From the NCBI GenBank assembly GCA_019359695.1, contig JAHHGV010000028.1:1-64000 (forward strand): 64,000 nt of DNA. Direction: 5' to 3'. Source of the stretch: Brasilonema angustatum HA4187-MV1. GTDB lineage: Bacteria; Cyanobacteriota; Cyanobacteriia; Cyanobacteriales; Nostocaceae. Positions 17,954 through 26,570 of this stretch are shown piece by piece. Position 1 is the first letter of the stretch. Every line of letters begins with the position of its first letter. The notes beneath the pieces were generated by a model, which saw nothing but the letters and a program-made list of their open reading frames with translations, had not been told where the DNA came from and searched no databases. Both the position numbers and the translations under genes were made by a program.

Positions 17954-18727
17954 TTAACTTCGCCTATTAACCAGGGTAGCGCTAGCCTGATCAACTGGCA
18001 TAAGGACGACTTCGTTGATATTTACATGGCTTAGTCGTGTGACGCAGAAAAAGACGACATCAGCAACATCATCTGGAGTCAGAGGCTTGACTCCTTGGTA
18101 AACTTTGTTGGCGCGATCGCTATCGCCATGAAAGCGTACATCGCTAAATTCTGTTTCTACCATACCAGGGTCAACAGAACTGACACGGATAGGGGTTCCT
18201 AGCAGGTCTTGTTTGAAACCTTCGGAAATAGCTCTGACAGCAGCTTTGGTGCCACAATAGACGTTACCATTGGGATATGTCTGATGTCCGGCGATGGAAC
18301 CAATGTTGACGACATGACCGCGATCGCGTTTCACCATTCCAGGCACAACATAGCGCGTCAGGTACAGCAGACCCTTGATATTGGTATCAATCATTTCTTC
18401 CCAGTCTTGGAAGTCACCTTCGTGGAGTTTGTCTAAACCGCGACTCAGACCAGCGTTGTTGATTAAGATGTCAATTTCAGACCAGGAGGGGGGTAGAGTT
18501 GAGATAGCAGATTCTACAGCAGTGCGATCGCGCACATCCAGTTGTACCAAGTGAATGTCAGTTGTAAAGTTTTTGCTGACTTCATCTGCTAACTCCTGCA
18601 ACCGCTCCAACCGTCGTGCGGCTAAAATAAGTTTTGCACCTGCATTTGCGAATACTTTGGCACAAGCAGCACCGATACCACTGCTTGCACCAGTGATTAA
18701 AACAATTTGGTTTTGAATAGAAAGCAT
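17954..18727 (-). CDS. short-chain dehydrogenase/reductase (YdfG-like)
   Basis: 257 aa, classical SDR. Cofactor motif TGASSGIG near residue 13, NNAG near 91, catalytic Ser in IGSIAG, and YxxxK as YCGTK near 157. The C-terminal LSHVNINEVVLMPVDQ resembles the YdfG/serine-3-dehydrogenase subgroup, which oxidises 3-hydroxy acids or serine with NADP. Cytosolic. It is the first gene of a pair with the DUF1295-like membrane protein. The exact substrate cannot be inferred. Confidence 0.9.
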   Translation of the reverse strand: MLSIQNQIVLITGASSGIGAACAKVFANAGAKLILAARRLERLQELADEVSKNFTTDIHLVQLDVRDRTAVESAISTLPPSWSEIDILINNAGLSRGLDKLHEGDFQDWEEMIDTNIKGLLYLTRYVVPGMVKRDRGHVVNIGSIAGHQTYPNGNVYCGTKAAVRAISEGFKQDLLGTPIRVSSVDPGMVETEFSDVRFHGDSDRANKVYQGVKPLTPDDVADVVFFCVTRLSHVNINEVVLMPVDQASATLVNRRS

Positions 18728-18734
18728 TTTAGTT

Positions 18735-18861
18735 ATTAGTCATGAGTCATTAGTCATTAAACTTCTTGCAAAAGTGAGATTTTACAAGGTTCTGTTCCCT
18801 GTTCCTGCAAGAAGTCTATTAGTCATTAATCATTAGTCATTACTAAATGACCAATGACTAA
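18735..18861. repeat. attagtc heptamer repeats around an acttcttgca inverted repeat
   Basis: Runs of the heptamer attagtc/gtcatta flank a palindromic core with perfect 10-bp arms acttcttgca (18761-18770) and tgcaagaagt (18806-18815). This is typical dispersed repeat DNA of Nostocales. Confidence 0.7.
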
Positions 18862-18865
18862 GTAA

Positions 18866-19732
18866 TTAGTTTTTGACAACCTGTATGCGCTGAGTGATCA
18901 TGACCATGCCATCTCCGCGCATGATCACAGCAGAAACCCATTGACTACCAGGGACAGCTGGTGCGCGTCCAACTTTAAAAATTCCACCAGATGAAAGTAA
19001 TTCTAAATCCACAGGTGTGGCAGTCAGCAATTTCTCTGGTTTAATAGGTTCTTCCAACGCTGTTCCTAATAGATAGTCATCACCAAGAGGTTCTTGGACA
19101 ATCGCGTCAACGTTAAACTGCTGACCAACTTTTACCTGCTGTGGTAATTTGAAATCTACTTTAGGTGGCTTGGCACCGGAAGTCAATTGAGTGCGTTCAG
19201 CCAAAATGTCTTGGCGGGTAATTTTGCCTCCTGCAATGTGCTGGCGCGACCTAATTGTCGCATTGAATGCCGCGTTTTCACTCCTGGTAGAGGGCACACC
19301 AGTTATATTAGTCACTGTTTCGGCGACAACACCATTACCTTGAGATTTCCAAGATTCTACCTGGGTAGTATATTTCAATTGGGGGTATCGCTGCCAAAAT
19401 CCAGTTAAAGCTTTCTCCATATTCTGACGAGTTAAGCCATCTCCATTAACGAAATTGGGACTATAGAACTGCATGACGCCTTTGATATTCTTCTGACTTG
19501 CTGCTGCATCAACTTGCGCCAATAAGTTTTTGACTTGAGAGGGTGCATTTTGAGAGGCGCTACTGGGTTGGGGAGCCAGTACTTGATGAGGGTTTCCCTC
19601 CGTAGGTATCTGGCGTCTGGGTTGCCCGGCTTGTACCAACTGCTGTGGTGTATTGGCAAGAGCCGTTTTCCAACTGGTTAATAAACTTAGTGTAAGCAGA
19701 GAAAAAACTAGTAAGCGAGTAGGTTGCAACAT
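18866..19732 (-). CDS. secreted protein with NTF2/SnoaL-like domain
   Basis: 288 aa from the ATG at 19730-19732; an alternative start at 19771 adds 13 residues. It has an N-terminal signal peptide (LLVFSLLTLSLLTSWKTALA). A domain resembling the NTF2/SnoaL fold follows: VKNLLAQVDAAASQKNIKGVMQFYSPNFVNGDG..GFWQRYPQLKYTTQVESW. The C-terminal ~90 residues look like a beta-sandwich (VDFKLPQQVKVGQQFNVDAIV). Probably periplasmic; function unknown. It is divergent from murG, about 100 bases away. Confidence 0.75.
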   Translation of the reverse strand: MLQPTRLLVFSLLTLSLLTSWKTALANTPQQLVQAGQPRRQIPTEGNPHQVLAPQPSSASQNAPSQVKNLLAQVDAAASQKNIKGVMQFYSPNFVNGDGLTRQNMEKALTGFWQRYPQLKYTTQVESWKSQGNGVVAETVTNITGVPSTRSENAAFNATIRSRQHIAGGKITRQDILAERTQLTSGAKPPKVDFKLPQQVKVGQQFNVDAIVQEPLGDDYLLGTALEEPIKPEKLLTATPVDLELLSSGGIFKVGRAPAVPGSQWVSAVIMRGDGMVMITQRIQVVKN

Positions 19733-19868
19733 TGTTTGACGTTTGTGTAAAAAGGAAGCAAAATTTGGCATGAGTTAACTAGTAAAAAAGTAAATGGCAA
19801 CTTGACGACACAAGGGGTGGAAATTGTTTTATTTTAGGTTAAGCTAAGCGCTAACAGGGTGGAGGGTG

Positions 19869-20942
19869 ATGGTAGAAACTCCTATACGGTTACTAATAGC
19901 TGCTAGTGGAACGGGCGGACACGTGTTTCCGGCGATCGCACTAGCTGAACACTTAAGCGATTATCAAATCGAATGGCTTGGTGTCCCCAATCGATTAGAA
20001 ACTCAGCTTGTTCCCAAACAGTATCGATTGAATACTATTGCAGTTGAAGGTTTTCAGCAAGGTTTTGGAATTTCTTCACTTCGCGTTTTGGGAAAACTGA
20101 TTGGTTCAATTTTAGAGGTCAGGAAACTTTTACGACAAGGAAACTTTCAAGGAGTGTTCACCACAGGAGGCTACATTGCTGGACCTGCTGTCATTGCAGC
20201 CCGTTCTTTGGGTTTACCTGTTATTCTCCACGAAGCTAACGCTTTACCAGGTAAAGTGACTCGCTTTTTAGGACCTTGGTGTAGTGCAGTGGCGGTGGGT
20301 TTTGAAGCCGCTTCTGAGCACTTGCCTCGTGTGAAAACAATTTACACCAGTACTCCGGTGCGTTCTCAATTTTTGTCAGAAGAAATTGAAGCATCTTTGG
20401 ATCTGCCTATTCCAAAAGACGTTCCTGTGATCGTTGTCTTTGGTGGTAGCCAGGGAGCTGTTGCTATCAATAAGCTGGTGCGACAGTCTGCCAATGCTTG
20501 GTTTGATGCTGGTGCTTGGGTTGTGCATTTGACAGGTGATAATGATCCTGAGGCTGACACTTTGAAACATCCTCAGTATATTTGCTTACCATTTTATAAT
20601 AACATGGCTGCGTTACTGCGACGAGCAAATTTAGCAATTACTCGTTCTGGAGCAGGTAGTTTAACGGAGATGGCGGTGTGCGGAACACCAGCAATTTTGA
20701 TTCCGTACCCATTTGCAGCAGAAGACCATCAAACTTACAATGCAAAAGTTTTTACTTCAGTTGGTGCGGCGAGTCTGTTTAAACAATCAGAGTTGACGGC
20801 CCAGGTGTTGCAAAGTCAGGTTTTGAAGTTGTTGCAGCATCCGGAAGAATTGCGAAAGATGAGGGAGGCTGCGAAGGCGATCGCAACTCCTGATAGTGCG
20901 GAAAAATTAGCACAGCTAGTGCGTGAGGTGGTGGAGAGGTAA
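19869..20942 (+). CDS. murG: MurG, UDP-GlcNAc:lipid I N-acetylglucosaminyltransferase
   Basis: 357 aa. It adds GlcNAc to undecaprenyl-PP-MurNAc-pentapeptide at the inner face of the cytoplasmic membrane, making lipid II for peptidoglycan. Motifs: SGTGGHVFPAIALAEHL at the N-terminus, FTTGGYIAGPAVIAA, VVFGGSQGAVAINKLV, and the donor-binding TRSGAGSLTEMAVCGTPAILIPYP. GTG 19866 and ATG 19869 are adjacent; the ATG sits after GGAGGGTG. The last ~45 bases of the gene are repeated 1 kb downstream after the methyltransferase gene. Confidence 0.95.
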   Translation: MVETPIRLLIAASGTGGHVFPAIALAEHLSDYQIEWLGVPNRLETQLVPKQYRLNTIAVEGFQQGFGISSLRVLGKLIGSILEVRKLLRQGNFQGVFTTGGYIAGPAVIAARSLGLPVILHEANALPGKVTRFLGPWCSAVAVGFEAASEHLPRVKTIYTSTPVRSQFLSEEIEASLDLPIPKDVPVIVVFGGSQGAVAINKLVRQSANAWFDAGAWVVHLTGDNDPEADTLKHPQYICLPFYNNMAALLRRANLAITRSGAGSLTEMAVCGTPAILIPYPFAAEDHQTYNAKVFTSVGAASLFKQSELTAQVLQSQVLKLLQHPEELRKMREAAKAIATPDSAEKLAQLVREVVER

Positions 20943-20946
20943 AAAA
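20897..20946. repeat. direct repeat, left copy (murG 3' end)
   Basis: The last 46 bases of murG plus four more match 21941-21990 at about 45 of 50 positions. The two copies bracket the cytosine methyltransferase gene, which suggests insertion at the murG 3' end. Confidence 0.8.
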
Positions 20947-20992
20947 TACGACATAAACGCAAAAGATCAGCAGATCAGTTACCTAACTCACG

Positions 20993-21970
20993 ATGAACTA
21001 CGTAGATAAAATCAATCATCTACTCAAACCTGCATTTTCCCGTAGTCCACTGGTGGTAGACTTATTTGCTGGCTGTGGCGGTTTATCTGTTGGATTTGAA
21101 GCACAGGGATTTGCAACTCACGGGTTTGAAATGGATGCTGATTCCTGTGCTACCTATAGAAAAAACTTAAAGGGAAACTGTACTCAGGTTATTCTCACAC
21201 ACCAGACAGAATTACCATCTGCCAAAGTACTCATAGGTGGACCACCCTGTCAACCTTTCAGTGTGGGAGGAAAACAAAAAGGTTTACAAGATTCACGCGA
21301 CGGATTTCCAATTTTTCTTAGTGCAGTTAAGAGGCTTGATCCTGAAATTTGGTTGTTTGAAAATGTTCGTGGACTTCTTTATAAAAACAAGTGGTACTTA
21401 GACGAAATCGTTCAAGCATTTCAAGATTTAGGCTTTATAGTAGAATGGAGATTATTAAATGCCGCTGACTTTGGTGTTCCTCAAAATCGAGAACGTCTTA
21501 TAGTAGTAGGACACAAAGGAAACTTCAAATTTCCTAACCTATTCGAGAAGAAAATTAGTGCAGGCGAGGCTTTAGGAGAACTTGCTTTCTTGGCTCCAGA
21601 AGAATCGAAGTTTCTAACACCTAGCATGGATGAATATGTCGCAAAATATGAAAAAGCATCCTTTTGCAAACATCCCCGCGATCTTCATTTAGATAAACCA
21701 GCAAGAACTTTGACCTGTAGAAACTTAGCTGGAGCAACAGGTGATATGCACAGAATTAAATTACCATGTGGTAGGCGGCGACGTTTGTTTATAACAGAAG
21801 CTGCTAGATTACAAAGCTTTCCAGATTGGTTTGAATTTGTAGGAACACAAACAAGTTGTTTTAATCAAGTGGGTAATGCTGTACCACCATTATTTGCATT
21901 GCATCTAGCTGGAAGTGTTAGAGATTATTTACAATCTCGTTGCGGAAAAGTTAGCACAGTTGGTGCGTGA
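20993..21970 (+). CDS. DNA (cytosine-5) methyltransferase
   Basis: 325 aa with the full set of C5-methyltransferase motifs: I DLFAGCGG (23-30), IV GGPPCQPFS with catalytic Cys86, VI ENVRG, VIII QNRERLIVVG, IX RLQSFPDWF and X NQVGNAVPP. The target-recognition region between VIII and IX is short, so specificity cannot be read. The final residues (CGKVSTVGA) are translated, in another frame, from a duplicated piece of the murG 3' end, so the original C-terminus was probably a little different. It converges on a GHKL ATPase gene 80 bases away, a possible partner in an R-M-like system. No classical endonuclease gene is adjacent. Confidence 0.93.
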   Translation: MNYVDKINHLLKPAFSRSPLVVDLFAGCGGLSVGFEAQGFATHGFEMDADSCATYRKNLKGNCTQVILTHQTELPSAKVLIGGPPCQPFSVGGKQKGLQDSRDGFPIFLSAVKRLDPEIWLFENVRGLLYKNKWYLDEIVQAFQDLGFIVEWRLLNAADFGVPQNRERLIVVGHKGNFKFPNLFEKKISAGEALGELAFLAPEESKFLTPSMDEYVAKYEKASFCKHPRDLHLDKPARTLTCRNLAGATGDMHRIKLPCGRRRRLFITEAARLQSFPDWFEFVGTQTSCFNQVGNAVPPLFALHLAGSVRDYLQSRCGKVSTVGA

Positions 21971-21990
21971 TGTGGTTGAGAGGTAAAAAA
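21941..21990. repeat. direct repeat, right copy of murG 3' end
   Basis: Begins tgcggaaaag and ends gaggtaaaaaa, about 90% identical to 20897-20946. It overlaps the last codons of the methyltransferase gene in a different frame from murG. Confidence 0.8.
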
Positions 21991-22050
21991 ACGAACCGCA
22001 AAGGAAAGAGGAGGGGTGAAGGGAGCAGTCAGCTTTGTTATTTTGACTTT

Positions 22051-24006
22051 TTACCGCTTTCTTCTCGTTGCGGAAGCAGTTACTCTAGGCGGTGGAGTTA
22101 CCCATTGGCAATTAAAAGTCTTATCAAGTAGATTCTTGAGGCTAATTACTTTTACTTTCCCGCCGTGATAATCACCTTCACGACACTGGATCTTTATAAT
22201 TTCGTAGCCAAGTCCATCAAGTTCTTCAGTAAAGATAATTTCTCCAAAATAGTTGTATGAGTCATTAATCTGCTTACCATTTTCTCCAATGGGCATCTCC
22301 CAACATACAATATAGTCAGTCAATATCAGTGGATGATTAAACTCCTCACTTGGTGAAAAAGTGTACTTGTACTCAAGAGCTTTATGAACGTTGTCTGCTA
22401 AACTATTCTCGCCGACACTGACAGCAACGCTATCAATTCCCATGCTAGAGAAGGTTCTTGGACGAAGCCAAAGATGAGCATATTGTGAGTCAGCAGGGGC
22501 AAGGTGAGCAAAAATCGTATACAAGGTTCCAACCGAATACTCTTCTCCAATTCCAGGTTCTACAAGCCACTTATCCTTTATTTGTTCGATATCTTGTACC
22601 ATAAACCTGGATCTATCTTGAATCCCTTGCTTTAGTGCATTCAGCTTTTTAGTATAAGCCTCTAGTTTAACATCTTGAATCTCCTTATTTAGCCTATCGA
22701 CCAGTTCGGCAAAAATTTTTACATCTCTTTTTGCTGTATCAAAAAACTGTTTTATCTTCTCGATAAAAGAATCATTATTAAGAATTTTTAATGCAGCTTC
22801 AGTCAAGGAATTTCTGTTTGTTACCACATCGAAACTACCATTGATCATAAGAATGTAGTGAGACTGTGCATTAGACGTGCCAAGTACTGCGTAATCAGCT
22901 AGTTTGCTATGTTCAAATATTTCATTATATCGACAAATTTTCACCCCTTCTGAGCAGATAAATACGCCTCTTTGATCCGTCAACCTAATTCCAGACTTTT
23001 TCTTACCTTTTCTATCCAGTTCTTCATACTTTTCATGCGCCCGACGATTACCATCAATTGCTAGCGCCAAACAGTAAGTAATCCCTTCAAATGTAAAAGT
23101 TGCAGCACCCCTTGCTGAAAATCTACCAGCGCTTAGACTTGATACTTCAGCAGGGCTGCTTATTACTAAATCATTAGGCTTTTCCAAGTATGGATATCCG
23201 GCGAAAATTTTTTTCAAATCATCAACTTTTCTACCTTTTGTCCACAGGTATAATTCACACTGATCATTATATCCAGGAGACTGTTTAAAGCTTTCTGCTT
23301 TCCTAGCTGGAAAATCAGTGTCATTAGGGCGGAGAATCCTCATGTCTCCATGCCTTGTGTTAAAACATATGTAATGCTTTAGGTATGACCATTTAGTAAT
23401 ACGATCCTCTTCTGAGTCGTAAAAATCTGAAAATTTTTCTACCTCTAGAGCTTGAACAATGATCATGGCTCCGCTGTCAAAGCGGTTCAGGAAAAACTCT
23501 TCACTCAAATACTCAAGGATATTTGCTGTTTGTTTATTATGTCTGGAAAATAAGTTTCTTAGGGTTTGCCAGGGACTATTGTCTAAGTTGGATTGAATGT
23601 TGTATTGAGGATTTAAGTTATCTTTAGGGTTATCTATCGATATTGACCGCCAGTATTCTTCACCCCTACAACGTGTAATCAAAGTAAATTTTTTGGAAGC
23701 AAAGCATAGCTTTGAGCCTTGGCACTTATAACCTATAAATTCACCTTGAATTTTAGTAGATTTGCCTATAGAAAAAAAGGCTTGGTAAGAGGTTATATCA
23801 TTGATAACTTCTGTTTCGCTTAAACCAGTACCATTGTCAAAGAATATAAAGCCTTGATACTGTAAGAGGGGGTAAATTTCGATTCTTGATGCTTGAGCAT
23901 CATAAGAGTTAGATATCAACTCACGGATTACTTCACAAGGATCTTTGCGATTAACTGAAAGCTCAGATAGGACATGTGTATAAGATATATCTGGATACTG
24001 CGGCAT
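22051..24006 (-). CDS. GHKL (HSP90/MutL/MORC-like) ATPase
   Basis: 651 aa. The N-terminal ATPase is a GHKL fold: N-box EVIRELISNSYDAQ (Glu29, Asn33, Asp36), G1 box FFDNGTGLS, then a glycine-rich lid GEFIGYKCQGSKLCFASKK. About 400 further residues follow, with a basic KKSGIRLTDQRG segment and a helical region around 430-470, and no recognised nuclease motif. It is neither a histidine kinase (no phosphoacceptor or receiver context) nor full Hsp90. Prokaryotic MORC/MutL-like ATPases are known next to restriction-modification genes, and here a C5 methyltransferase lies convergently 80 bases away. A role in restriction or defence is inferred. Confidence 0.75.
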   Translation of the reverse strand: MPQYPDISYTHVLSELSVNRKDPCEVIRELISNSYDAQASRIEIYPLLQYQGFIFFDNGTGLSETEVINDITSYQAFFSIGKSTKIQGEFIGYKCQGSKLCFASKKFTLITRCRGEEYWRSISIDNPKDNLNPQYNIQSNLDNSPWQTLRNLFSRHNKQTANILEYLSEEFFLNRFDSGAMIIVQALEVEKFSDFYDSEEDRITKWSYLKHYICFNTRHGDMRILRPNDTDFPARKAESFKQSPGYNDQCELYLWTKGRKVDDLKKIFAGYPYLEKPNDLVISSPAEVSSLSAGRFSARGAATFTFEGITYCLALAIDGNRRAHEKYEELDRKGKKKSGIRLTDQRGVFICSEGVKICRYNEIFEHSKLADYAVLGTSNAQSHYILMINGSFDVVTNRNSLTEAALKILNNDSFIEKIKQFFDTAKRDVKIFAELVDRLNKEIQDVKLEAYTKKLNALKQGIQDRSRFMVQDIEQIKDKWLVEPGIGEEYSVGTLYTIFAHLAPADSQYAHLWLRPRTFSSMGIDSVAVSVGENSLADNVHKALEYKYTFSPSEEFNHPLILTDYIVCWEMPIGENGKQINDSYNYFGEIIFTEELDGLGYEIIKIQCREGDYHGGKVKVISLKNLLDKTFNCQWVTPPPRVTASATRRKR

Positions 24007-24219
24007 GCAAAATAGATAATAATTTCGAGCAAAGCCTTACTTAAAACATTATATACATATAGTACGTTATTGTGTAAATATACTGAAAAAAACCTCTGCA
24101 AGTAACCCTAAAACAATTGCCAAATTGTGTTACATTTTGTAAAAGAAACACATAAATTAAGATTAGTTAAGATGTTTGGTGATAATTGAAGGAATATTTG
24201 CAAATTCGCAGTCAAACAA

Positions 24220-24462
24220 ATGTCTGAACAAAAGCCCCTCAGTCCTTGGAAATACAAACCGTGGTGGTGTCAGCCTTGGTCTATTCTTCTCACAGGTGTG
24301 ACGCTGATAAGTGGTAGCTGGGTTATATTTAAGATAGTCTGGTTAACTGTTCTTGTCTCTGTACCCCTACTGACATGGATGGGTTTCTTTTTGATAATCT
24401 GGCCCCAACTTATGATTCGTAGTGGGATTTTGGAGTCGTATGAGGATCAGGTTAAAACATAA
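24220..24462 (+). CDS. small cyanobacterial membrane protein (DUF6737-like)
   Basis: 80 aa with the conserved start PLSPWKYKPWWCQPWSILLTG and two hydrophobic helices (about residues 20-40 and 43-62). This matches a small conserved cyanobacterial membrane family that I recall as DUF6737; function unknown. A terminator-like hairpin follows directly. Confidence 0.7.
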   Translation: MSEQKPLSPWKYKPWWCQPWSILLTGVTLISGSWVIFKIVWLTVLVSVPLLTWMGFFLIIWPQLMIRSGILESYEDQVKT

Positions 24463-24482
24463 AGCCCGCTTGCGCAGGCTTT
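24461..24482. terminator. hairpin shared by convergent genes
   Basis: aaagcccgcttgcgcaggcttt forms a stem (aaagcc.gc / gc.ggcttt) between the small membrane protein and the leftward txlA gene, with flanking A- and T-rich ends. Could work in both directions. Confidence 0.5.
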
Positions 24483-24514
24483 GTAGGTGTAGCTTGTAGG
24501 TATTTGCGAATCTT

Positions 24515-25105
24515 TTAATTTACAACTTGAGCGCCATGACTGCGGGGATCATCTTGACTATTTGTTGGTGCGACGGGTGCATTAAATTGCGAAACTCTGC
24601 CGTTTGCTTGAGCATAAGGCAAAGGCGAAGCAGCAACCAAGGCTTCTAGGTTACTGGATAAAATAGTACGAGGTTGATCACCAATGGCTTGGGCGATCGC
24701 CTCCCCTTTCTGATTCATATACACAAAATGGGGAATACCATCCACCCGATATTTCAACATCTCTGGCAGCCATTTGGTATTATCCACATTCAGCATGACA
24801 AAATTTACCTTGCCAGTATACTGGTGTTCCAGTTGCCCGACATCTGGTGCCATTTTTTGGCAAACAGTACACCAATCTGCATAAAACTCTACAAACGATG
24901 GCTTACCATTGGTTAAAGCAACATCAAAAGGTGTAGACTGCTTATCTAACTGAGACAAAGTTGCAGAGGTTGTCTCAGTTCTCAGCCCCAAAATTAAGGC
25001 AACGCTGAGGGCGATCGCCACCATAGCGATTAAGAAATTTCTCAAGCGCGTCCCAAACTTGGATTCTGATGTTTCTGGAGAATGAACCGGTGAATCGTTA
25101 CTCAT
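24515..25105 (-). CDS. txlA: TxlA/HCF164-like membrane-anchored thioredoxin
   Basis: 196 aa. One N-terminal transmembrane helix (about residues 22-42, FLIAMVAIALSVALILGL) anchors a thioredoxin domain with active site FYADWCTVCQKM and cis-Pro in GIPHFVY. TxlA and plant HCF164 carry reducing equivalents across the thylakoid membrane for cytochrome b6f and c biogenesis, with the thioredoxin domain in the lumen. A disordered C-terminal tail of ~35 residues follows. Family naming rests on the anchor and WCxVC sequence. Confidence 0.9.
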   Translation of the reverse strand: MSNDSPVHSPETSESKFGTRLRNFLIAMVAIALSVALILGLRTETTSATLSQLDKQSTPFDVALTNGKPSFVEFYADWCTVCQKMAPDVGQLEHQYTGKVNFVMLNVDNTKWLPEMLKYRVDGIPHFVYMNQKGEAIAQAIGDQPRTILSSNLEALVAASPLPYAQANGRVSQFNAPVAPTNSQDDPRSHGAQVVN

Positions 25106-25176
25106 AATATAGTTTTATTAAAACTTATTAAGTACTATAGCAATCCTATCTGATAGGGAACGCTTAACGCTTAACA

Positions 25177-25253
25177 GGGAGCAGGGAGCAGGGAGCAGGG
25201 AGCAGGGAGCAGGGAGCAGGGAGCAGGGAGCAGGGAGCAGGGAGCAGGGAGCA
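25177..25253. repeat. tandem heptamer repeat (gggagca)x11
   Basis: Eleven consecutive copies of gggagca, preceded by agggaacgcttaac and a partial tatagcaatccta end like the elements at 13457 and 34057. The small leftward ORFs crossing it (repeated LLPAPCS) are artefacts of the repeat. Confidence 0.85.
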
Positions 25254-25361
25254 GTGAAAAAGGGGTGGACGAGTCCGTTTCCTACCTGATAACTGGTACT
25301 GCGGGTACTTGATAACTGATAACTGGTAAAATATGCTTGGGAAACTCCCGCGTGAATTACT

Positions 25362-25766
25362 GTGAAAAAACGAGTCACACTGACTTTTCCCAAACGTGTC
25401 GTCCAAATGCCAGTGACTTATCGATTGGCAAGAGATTTTAACGTTGCTGCAAATATTATTCGCGCTCAGGTTGCACCAAATCAAATCGGTAAACTGGTGG
25501 TGGAACTCTCGGGAGATATTGATGAATTGGATGCAGCGATTGAGTGGATGCGATCGCAAAACATCACTGTATCTCAAGCTTTAGGAGAAATCACCATTGA
25601 TGAAGATTCGTGCGTCCACTGTGGTTTGTGTACAGGAGTTTGCCCAACACAAGCTCTCAATCTTGATCCCGAAAGTTATAAACTGACGTTTACGCGATCG
25701 CGCTGCATTGTCTGCGAACAATGTATTCCCACTTGTCCCGTGCAGGCAATTTCGACTAATTTATGA
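25362..25766 (+). CDS. NIL domain-4Fe-4S ferredoxin protein
   Basis: 134 aa, GTG start. Residues 1-75 are an NIL (ACT-like) domain, the ligand-binding module first described in methionine ABC transporter ATPases. Residues 80-130 carry two [4Fe-4S] clusters with motifs CVHCGLCTGVCP and CIVCEQCIPTCP. The fusion is common in cyanobacteria and methanogens and is thought to serve sulfur or homocysteine metabolism as an electron carrier. Cytosolic and single-gene. Confidence 0.9.
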   Translation: MKKRVTLTFPKRVVQMPVTYRLARDFNVAANIIRAQVAPNQIGKLVVELSGDIDELDAAIEWMRSQNITVSQALGEITIDEDSCVHCGLCTGVCPTQALNLDPESYKLTFTRSRCIVCEQCIPTCPVQAISTNL

Positions 25767-25956
25767 AGAAGGCAGAGGAATCGCTGCTTTAGAGAGCTCC
25801 CTTTACTGATAGTTGGTACAAGTGGCGGATGCTGTTGGCGAAAGATTTCTTAACATTGAAAAATTCGATAAATTTGCCGTGTCCACTTTCATCTACGTAA
25901 CTTCAGTTCGTGGATAAAAGTGTCCTGTTTTGTTTTAGGTTAAGTTAGGTGTTTTA

Positions 25957-26403
25957 ATGCTAGTTATGCCAAAAAGTCTCAATACCCTAATTCTTACAGC
26001 GTTACTTTTTATCACTCCTACTTACACAAATACTTTTGTTCGCGCTCAATTACCGCAAACTTCCACTTCAAACCCAAGTGAAAAAATTCTTACCAAAGAT
26101 GAATTGTACTTTGGCTTATCCAAACCAGGAGGGAAGACAGTATCTGAGGTTGAGTGGCAGCTGTTTTTGAACCGTGTGATTACACCTCGCTTTCAAAGCG
26201 GACTAACTGTGATTGATGCCTATGGGCAGTACCTCAACAGTTCTGGTAAGCTAGCTAGAGAAAAAACTAAACTAGTCATTCTCATTTATGAAAACAGCCC
26301 AATAAAAAGTTCTCAGATCGCAGAGGTGATAGCAAGCTATAAGCAAACATTTCAACAAGAATCAGTTCTGCGCGTGACTACCACTATCAAGGCGTCTTTT
26401 TGA
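25957..26403 (+). CDS. DUF3574 secreted protein
   Basis: 148 aa with an N-terminal signal peptide (LNTLILTALLFITPTYTNTFVRA). The mature part has the DUF3574 pattern: ELYFGLSKPGGKTVSEVEWQLFLNRVITPRF, GLTVIDAYGQYL, and a late REKTKLVILIYE. Function unknown; probably periplasmic. Start could be ATG 25957 or 25966. Confidence 0.8.
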   Translation: MLVMPKSLNTLILTALLFITPTYTNTFVRAQLPQTSTSNPSEKILTKDELYFGLSKPGGKTVSEVEWQLFLNRVITPRFQSGLTVIDAYGQYLNSSGKLAREKTKLVILIYENSPIKSSQIAEVIASYKQTFQQESVLRVTTTIKASF

Positions 26404-26570
26404 GCTTCGCTTTAGCATAGTTATAAATTTTCGCGCCCACCTACTTAGCGCTAGAGACATCAGCAAAAAATGATACGCTGTAAGACAGCCGATAAATCCA
26501 GTTGTGTAAGAGGAGAGGTTGGGCAATTCCTCAAAGCCAGCGGGATGGATGTATCAAATGACGATGGTTT

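Noticed and set aside
22051-24006. Histidine kinase or Hsp90
   Set aside because: Has a GHKL ATPase but no phosphoacceptor His domain, receiver context or Hsp90 middle/C-terminal motifs.
25177-25253. CRISPR-like appearance of the heptamer array
   Set aside because: Units are seven bases, contiguous and without spacers, so this is a simple tandem repeat.
25118-25577. Leftward ORFs with repeated LLPAPCS
   Set aside because: They are translations of the gggagca tandem repeat, overlap a real ferredoxin gene and show no protein-like composition.
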